A stretch of DNA of 64,000 bases from Streptomyces himalayensis subsp. himalayensis. Lineage in GTDB: Bacteria > Actinomycetota > Actinomycetes > Streptomycetales > Streptomycetaceae. This document shows positions 60,266 to 64,000 of this stretch, piece after piece. Within the stretch, counting starts at the first letter, position 1; each line of letters opens with the position of its first letter. The position numbers and the translations under genes were made by a program. The DNA is taken from contig NZ_JACEHE010000002.1 in the NCBI RefSeq assembly GCF_013778455.1, positions 310,001-374,000 on the forward strand, given 5' to 3'. The notes under the pieces are model-generated. The model had not been told where the DNA came from, ran no database searches, and saw nothing but the letters and a program-made list of their open reading frames with translations.

Positions 60266-61114
60266 TTAGAGTTCCTTCGTCAATCGGCGGATAAAGTCCC
60301 GCGACTTGGCTGGCGTCACTGCTGCCTTCTCCACCCTACGGAAGAGTGTGCGCATACCCATCAGTTTGGCGGAGGCATCCACGAACACCGAGCCGTACGG
60401 CGCGTCCCGCTGCACGGTGTCCAACGCGGGCACTCGCCCACCCGCGTACAGCATCGTCGCCCCCGCCCCCGCGAAGCCGTCGACGTCGAACGGGATCACC
60501 CGCACGCTGACATTCGGCCGCTCCGACTGGCTCAGCAATTCGTCGAGTTGCGCGCGGGCCACCCGGCGGTCGGCCACACGCGTGCGTAGTACGGACTCGT
60601 GCACCAGCGCCTCGTAGGGAGCGGCCTCCTCCCTGGCGAGGACCTGCCTGCGGCGCATGCGGTGCTCCACCCGCAATTCCAGCTCGCTCTCTGGGAGTTC
60701 AGGGCCCACGTAGGCGAAAACCGCCCGTGCGTACTCCTCGGTCTGGAGCAGGCCTGGCACATGTGCCGTACCGACCACCTGCATGAAGCGTGCGTGATGC
60801 TCCAACTCCGCCAGGTCCTGAAAGACGGGCGGCAGTACGTCCCGGTACTCCTCCCACCACCCACGCGTGCGGTCCGTCGCCATCTCCACCAGCGCGTCGA
60901 TCAACTCCGCGTCCGTACAGGCGTAGTGTGCGGCCAGCCGCCGAACGCGCGCCTCGCTGACGCCGGCGACTCCGGATTCGATCTGGCTCATCGTCACCGA
61001 GACCGCGCCCAGCATCCCAGCCGCCTCACGGGCAGTCAGTCCGGCCGCCTCCCGCAGTTTGCGCAGCTCACGGCCCAGTCGCTCCTGCCGAGCCGTCGGC
61101 TGTTTCCGCGGCAC
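60266..61114 (-). CDS. XRE family regulator with DUF5753 domain
   Basis: 282 residues from GTG 61114. Helix-turn-helix at about 10-65 (LGRELRKLREAAGLTAREAA, GMLGAVSVTMSQIESGVAG); the rest is a DUF5753 effector domain (FMQVVGTAHVPGLLQTEEYA, LVHESVLRTRVA). Forms a set with the downstream DUF397 gene and the divergent ATPase gene; related to BldB/WhiJ-type developmental regulators. Confidence 0.95.
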   Translation of the reverse strand: MPRKQPTARQERLGRELRKLREAAGLTAREAAGMLGAVSVTMSQIESGVAGVSEARVRRLAAHYACTDAELIDALVEMATDRTRGWWEEYRDVLPPVFQDLAELEHHARFMQVVGTAHVPGLLQTEEYARAVFAYVGPELPESELELRVEHRMRRRQVLAREEAAPYEALVHESVLRTRVADRRVARAQLDELLSQSERPNVSVRVIPFDVDGFAGAGATMLYAGGRVPALDTVQRDAPYGSVFVDASAKLMGMRTLFRRVEKAAVTPAKSRDFIRRLTKEL

Positions 61115-61364
61115 CCGTGCCTCCCCACACCCACAACAGCAGTCGTGCCTCTGCCAGTTCACCACCACTTCGGGTGACCAGACTACGACAATGGGTTGCG
61201 TCGGACTAACTTTAGTCTCTACCGTCAGTGACGCGACGCACACAGTGCGGCACAACCGGGACCCCGGAAGCGCACCGCCCCGTCATGCCGTGACGGCCGC
61301 GGCATTGCCACCGCCCGTCGACCGCCTCCCAGCCCACTCCCCCTCCTCCACCTGGAGATCCCGT

Positions 61365-61781
61365 ATGCCTGAAAGCGACGACGAACACGAACCGTGGGAG
61401 TACACGCTCTACGTCCCCCACGACCCCCGCGCCGTCACCATCTGCCGCCGTACCCTCCGCCTCGTCCTCGCCCTCCACCAGCTCCCCCAGCTCGCCGAGG
61501 CCGCCGAGTTGGTGGCCAGTGAGCTGGTCAGTAACGCCGTGCGGCACACCAAGGGGCCCGCCGCCATACGGCTCCGGTGGGCGCGGGGCGTGCTGCGGGT
61601 CGGGGTCTGGGACGCGGACCCGCGGCCACCGGAGCCCGCGCCCACACCACCCGCGGTCACGGACGCGGACGCCGAGGGAGGCCGCGGCCTCAGCCTCGTC
61701 CGGGCCCGGTCCGCCGACTGGGGCTGGTACCCGCTCACCGGCACCGGCAAGTACGTCTGGTGCGAGCTCGTCGGCGCATAG
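61365..61781 (+). CDS. ATP-binding anti-sigma-factor-like protein (HATPase_c)
   Basis: 138 residues from ATG 61365. ELVASELVSNAVRHTKGP is the N-box of GHKL ATPases; GVWDADPRPPEP and GGRGLSLVRARSADWG are the G1/G2 boxes. RsbW/SpoIIAB-type kinases phosphorylate anti-anti-sigma factors. Divergent from the XRE gene. Confidence 0.92.
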   Translation: MPESDDEHEPWEYTLYVPHDPRAVTICRRTLRLVLALHQLPQLAEAAELVASELVSNAVRHTKGPAAIRLRWARGVLRVGVWDADPRPPEPAPTPPAVTDADAEGGRGLSLVRARSADWGWYPLTGTGKYVWCELVGA

Positions 61782-61895
61782 ATCGCGCCTCACCCCGTCG
61801 GCCCGGCGGACGTGCGTGCCCTCGACGGTCCTTCCATGCTGGAGCGGGGGCAGAGGCACGAAGAAGCCGTAGGAAACCGAAGAAGCGGAGACCTC

Positions 61896-62135
61896 ATGAG
61901 GCTTGTCGTCGATCTCAACCGGTGCCAGGGGTACGCGCAGTGCGCCTTTCTGGCCCCCGATGTCTTCACGATGCACGGTGACGAGGCGCTGATGTACGAC
62001 CCTCAGCCCGACGACGTGCAGCGCGAGCACGTGCTGCGGGCGGCGGAGGCGTGTCCGGTGAAGGCCATCACCGTGGAGGGCGGGGACGTCACCGCCTCGG
62101 TTCCGGCACGAGCGGGTGCCACCTATGCCGCTTGA
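61896..62135 (+). CDS. Ferredoxin ([3Fe-4S] type)
   Basis: 79 residues. CQGYAQCAFLAPDVF and ACPVKAITVEGG supply three cluster Cys (10, 16 and 53); position 13 is Tyr-Ala rather than Cys, typical of [3Fe-4S] partners of cytochrome P450. The reductase gene overlaps its 3' end and a P450 gene follows. Confidence 0.93.
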   Translation: MRLVVDLNRCQGYAQCAFLAPDVFTMHGDEALMYDPQPDDVQREHVLRAAEACPVKAITVEGGDVTASVPARAGATYAA

Positions 62136-63519
62136 CGGGTACCTTCAGAGGCTGAGGCGCGAGGGCCACATCGTCGTCGTCGGTGCCTCGTTGGCGGGGC
62201 TGCGGGCCGCCGAGACGCTCCGCGAGGAGGGCTTCAGCGGGACGCTGACCATGATCGGTGACGAGCCCCACGAGCCGTACGACCGGCCGCCGCTGTCCAA
62301 GCAGGTGCTGCTCGGCAAGGTGCCGCCCGACCACACCACGCTGCCCCGCCGCCGCGCGATCGACGCGGACTGGCGGCTCGGCACCGCGGCCACCGGTCTC
62401 GACATGGGGGCCAAGCGGGTGCACCTCGCCGACGGCACCTCGGTCGAGTACGACCGGCTGCTGATCACCACCGGCGTACGGGCCCGTCCGTGGCCGAACG
62501 AGCTGGAGGCCGACCTCGACGGGGTCTTCGTCCTGCGCACCGTGGACGACGCCGCCCGCCTGCACCACCGGCTGAAGGCCGGGCCCCGCCGGGTGCTCGT
62601 CATCGGAGCCGGATTCACCGGCTCCGAGATCGCCTCCGCCTGCCGCGAGCAACAGCTGCCCGTCACGGTCGCCGAGCGCGGCCCGGCACCGCTGGTGGGT
62701 GCGCTGGGCGCCGTGATCGGGGAGGTGGCCGCGGAACTGCAGCGCGAGCACGGCGTCGACCTGCGGTGCGGTGTGCAGGTCACCGGGCTGGAGGGGGACC
62801 CGGCAGGACGTCTGCGGTGCGCCCATCTCTCGGACGGGTCCACGGTCGAGGCGGACATCGCCGTCGTGTCGCTGGGGGCCACTCGTAACACCGAGTGGCT
62901 CGCCGGATCCGGGCTGGGTGCGGGCCCGCGCGGGATCGCCTGCGACGCCGGCTGCCGCGCCTTCGACGTCCGGGGCATCGTGACCGACGACGTCTTCGTC
63001 GCCGGGGACGTCGCCCGCTCCCCGCACCCGCTGTTCGGCTACCAGTTCCTCTCCCTCGAGCACTGGGGCAACGCGGTCGCGCAGGCCGAGATCGCGGCCC
63101 ACAACATGATCAACGCCAGTTCGGACCGACGCCCCCACGTGTGGACGCCGTCCTTCTGGTCCGCCCAGTTCGGCGTGAACATCAAGTCGGTCGGCGTCCC
63201 GCCCATGGGCCAGGAGATCACCGTCACCCAGGGGTCACTCGCCGACCGCTGCTTCACCGCGGTCTACGGCTTCCAGGGCCGCATGATCGCCGCCGTCACG
63301 TTCGACCAGGCGAAATGGCTGGAGTTCTACCAGCGGCAGATCGAGCAGGCCGCGCCGTTCCCGCCCCCGTACCCCAGCGTCGACCGGCGGCCGGACGGGA
63401 TGCGGCCGGTATCGGCCGGCTTCCCGGACCCCTCGCTGCCCACCCACGGCCCGACCGTCACCCTCAGCGGCCACTCACCGACCGACCGGCGCGTCTCGTT
63501 CACGCCGATGCGCGCGTGA
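62125..63519 (+). CDS. Ferredoxin reductase (FAD-dependent, P450 partner)
   Basis: 464 residues from ATG 62125 (GTG 62116 is possible), overlapping the ferredoxin. IVVVGASLAGLRAAETLREE (FAD fold), PYDRPPLSKQVLLG, VLVIGAGFTGSEIASACREQ (NAD(P)H fold) and VFVAGDVARSPHPLFG are hallmark segments. It passes electrons from NAD(P)H to the ferredoxin. The last 60 residues are an extra Pro-rich tail. Confidence 0.95.
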   Translation: MPLDGYLQRLRREGHIVVVGASLAGLRAAETLREEGFSGTLTMIGDEPHEPYDRPPLSKQVLLGKVPPDHTTLPRRRAIDADWRLGTAATGLDMGAKRVHLADGTSVEYDRLLITTGVRARPWPNELEADLDGVFVLRTVDDAARLHHRLKAGPRRVLVIGAGFTGSEIASACREQQLPVTVAERGPAPLVGALGAVIGEVAAELQREHGVDLRCGVQVTGLEGDPAGRLRCAHLSDGSTVEADIAVVSLGATRNTEWLAGSGLGAGPRGIACDAGCRAFDVRGIVTDDVFVAGDVARSPHPLFGYQFLSLEHWGNAVAQAEIAAHNMINASSDRRPHVWTPSFWSAQFGVNIKSVGVPPMGQEITVTQGSLADRCFTAVYGFQGRMIAAVTFDQAKWLEFYQRQIEQAAPFPPPYPSVDRRPDGMRPVSAGFPDPSLPTHGPTVTLSGHSPTDRRVSFTPMRA

Positions 63520-63540
63520 CCCGCCCAGGATGCCCGCACG

Positions 63541-63609
63541 GACGTACGGAGGACCTCGACGCACGGAGGGACCTCGACGTACGGACGGCCTCGACGTACG
63601 GACGGCCAC
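63541..63609 (+). repeat. Four imperfect 17-bp tandem repeats
   Basis: GACGTACGGACGGCCTC-like units at 63541-63557, 63558-63575, 63576-63592 and 63593-63609, in the 126-bp gap before the P450 gene. Confidence 0.85.
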
Positions 63610-63645
63610 CGGCCGAAGCACCCGCGACTTGAGAAGGGACCCGCC

Positions 63646-64000
63646 ATGACGTCGGTCGCACTCCTGCGCCAGATCACCGACTACGCCAACCGGGCCGACC
63701 CGTACCCCCTGTACGCCGAGCTCCGCAAAACCCCGGTGGTGCAGGACGAGGAGGGCCCCTATCTCGTCAGCACGTACTGGGAGATCAAGGAGCTGCTCCA
63801 TGATCCGCGGATCAGCTCGGACGCCCGTAACCTGAGCCCGGACGCGCCCATGGGCCCGGCCCAGGACGAGGACCCGAACCTGCCGCCGACCTTCCTCAGG
63901 CTCGACCCTCCCGAGCACGACCGGCTGCGTGGACTGGCGAACCGGCCGTTCGGGCCTCCGCACAGCCCTCGGCGCGTGCACGACATGCGCAGCGAGCTCG
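63646..64000 (+). CDS. Cytochrome P450, N-terminal part
   Basis: 118 residues in the window; the gene continues past the right edge. DYANRADPYPLYAELRKTPV, WEIKELLHDPRISSDAR and FLRLDPPEHDRLRGLANRPF (the last is the C-helix motif with the haem-propionate Arg/His) are bacterial P450 signatures. Likely hydroxylates a small molecule with electrons from the neighbouring ferredoxin and reductase. RBS AAGGGACCC. Confidence 0.93.
   Translation, partial: MTSVALLRQITDYANRADPYPLYAELRKTPVVQDEEGPYLVSTYWEIKELLHDPRISSDARNLSPDAPMGPAQDEDPNLPPTFLRLDPPEHDRLRGLANRPFGPPHSPRRVHDMRSEL

Noticed and set aside
1..64000. CRISPR array
   Set aside because: No regularly spaced repeats with unique spacers of 25-40 bp; the tandem repeats seen have no spacers.

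Overview
The window is high-GC actinobacterial chromosome, almost certainly Streptomyces. Codons end strongly in G/C, GTG starts and ATGA/GTGA overlaps are frequent, and the gene content is genus-typical: chaplins, an ECF41 sigma factor, a Tat-exported PhoX behind a PHO box, an XRE/DUF397/ATPase trio, and a ferredoxin-reductase-P450 operon. This assignment rests on gene content and signatures recalled for these families; no database search was run.

Layout. 1-4.5 kb: an FAD-binding oxidoreductase (cut by the window edge), a sulfite-oxidase-like molybdoenzyme with a 7-residue repeat at its N-terminus, a DUF5988-like small protein, a membrane protein, then dcd with a phosphoribosyltransferase and a Zn-ribbon protein. 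5.0-10.1 kb: tRNA-Gly(CCC) whose 3' end is duplicated 5.1 kb downstream (43 bp identical), marking the remnant of an integrated element. It holds a frameshifted, truncated tyrosine integrase, a GntR regulator and a DUF1152 gene whose 5' ends collide, a RidA-like gene, and a 0.94-kb segment with terminal inverted repeats and CTAG flanks that carries only an alpha/beta-hydrolase. 10.2-16 kb: SDR/TetR pair, CGNR regulator, secreted epoxide-hydrolase-like protein with three shared operators, gene debris (Ohr and rhamnosidase fragments), a VapBC module and a second integrase fossil.

16-27 kb: secreted FG-GAP protein, ECF41 sigma factor with its downstream NDH-2-type oxidoreductase, beta-helix glycosidase with a divergent ROK repressor, TetR/SDR pair with three operator copies, and a TerB protein. 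26.8-32.2 kb: cspA, a DEAD-box helicase whose ribosome-binding site lies in a hairpin, and a run of small orphan genes. 32-40 kb: GH13 alpha-glucosidase, MarR regulator, and the complete urtABCDE urea transporter. 40.5-43.1 kb: SRPBCC protein and three chaplin genes of three architectures. 43.3-50.7 kb: membrane PP2C phosphatase with repeat insertions, a crcB-DUF190-crcB fluoride-export operon, SH3-type secreted protein, membrane proteins, and a MocR regulator divergent from a hydrolase.

50.7-64 kb: membrane endonuclease/exonuclease/phosphatase-fold protein, phoX, a vWA protein with a very long Pro/Glu/Ala and Ser-Glu repeat region, metG, HAD and F420-type proteins, the XRE/DUF397/ATPase trio, and a ferredoxin-reductase-P450 electron-transfer set cut by the window end.

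Most genes are ordinary core or accessory genes. The strongest leads are the tRNA-Gly element remnant, the transposase-less inverted-repeat cassette inside it, the RBS-sequestering leader of the helicase, the atypical chaplins, and short tandem duplications at or near gene ends.
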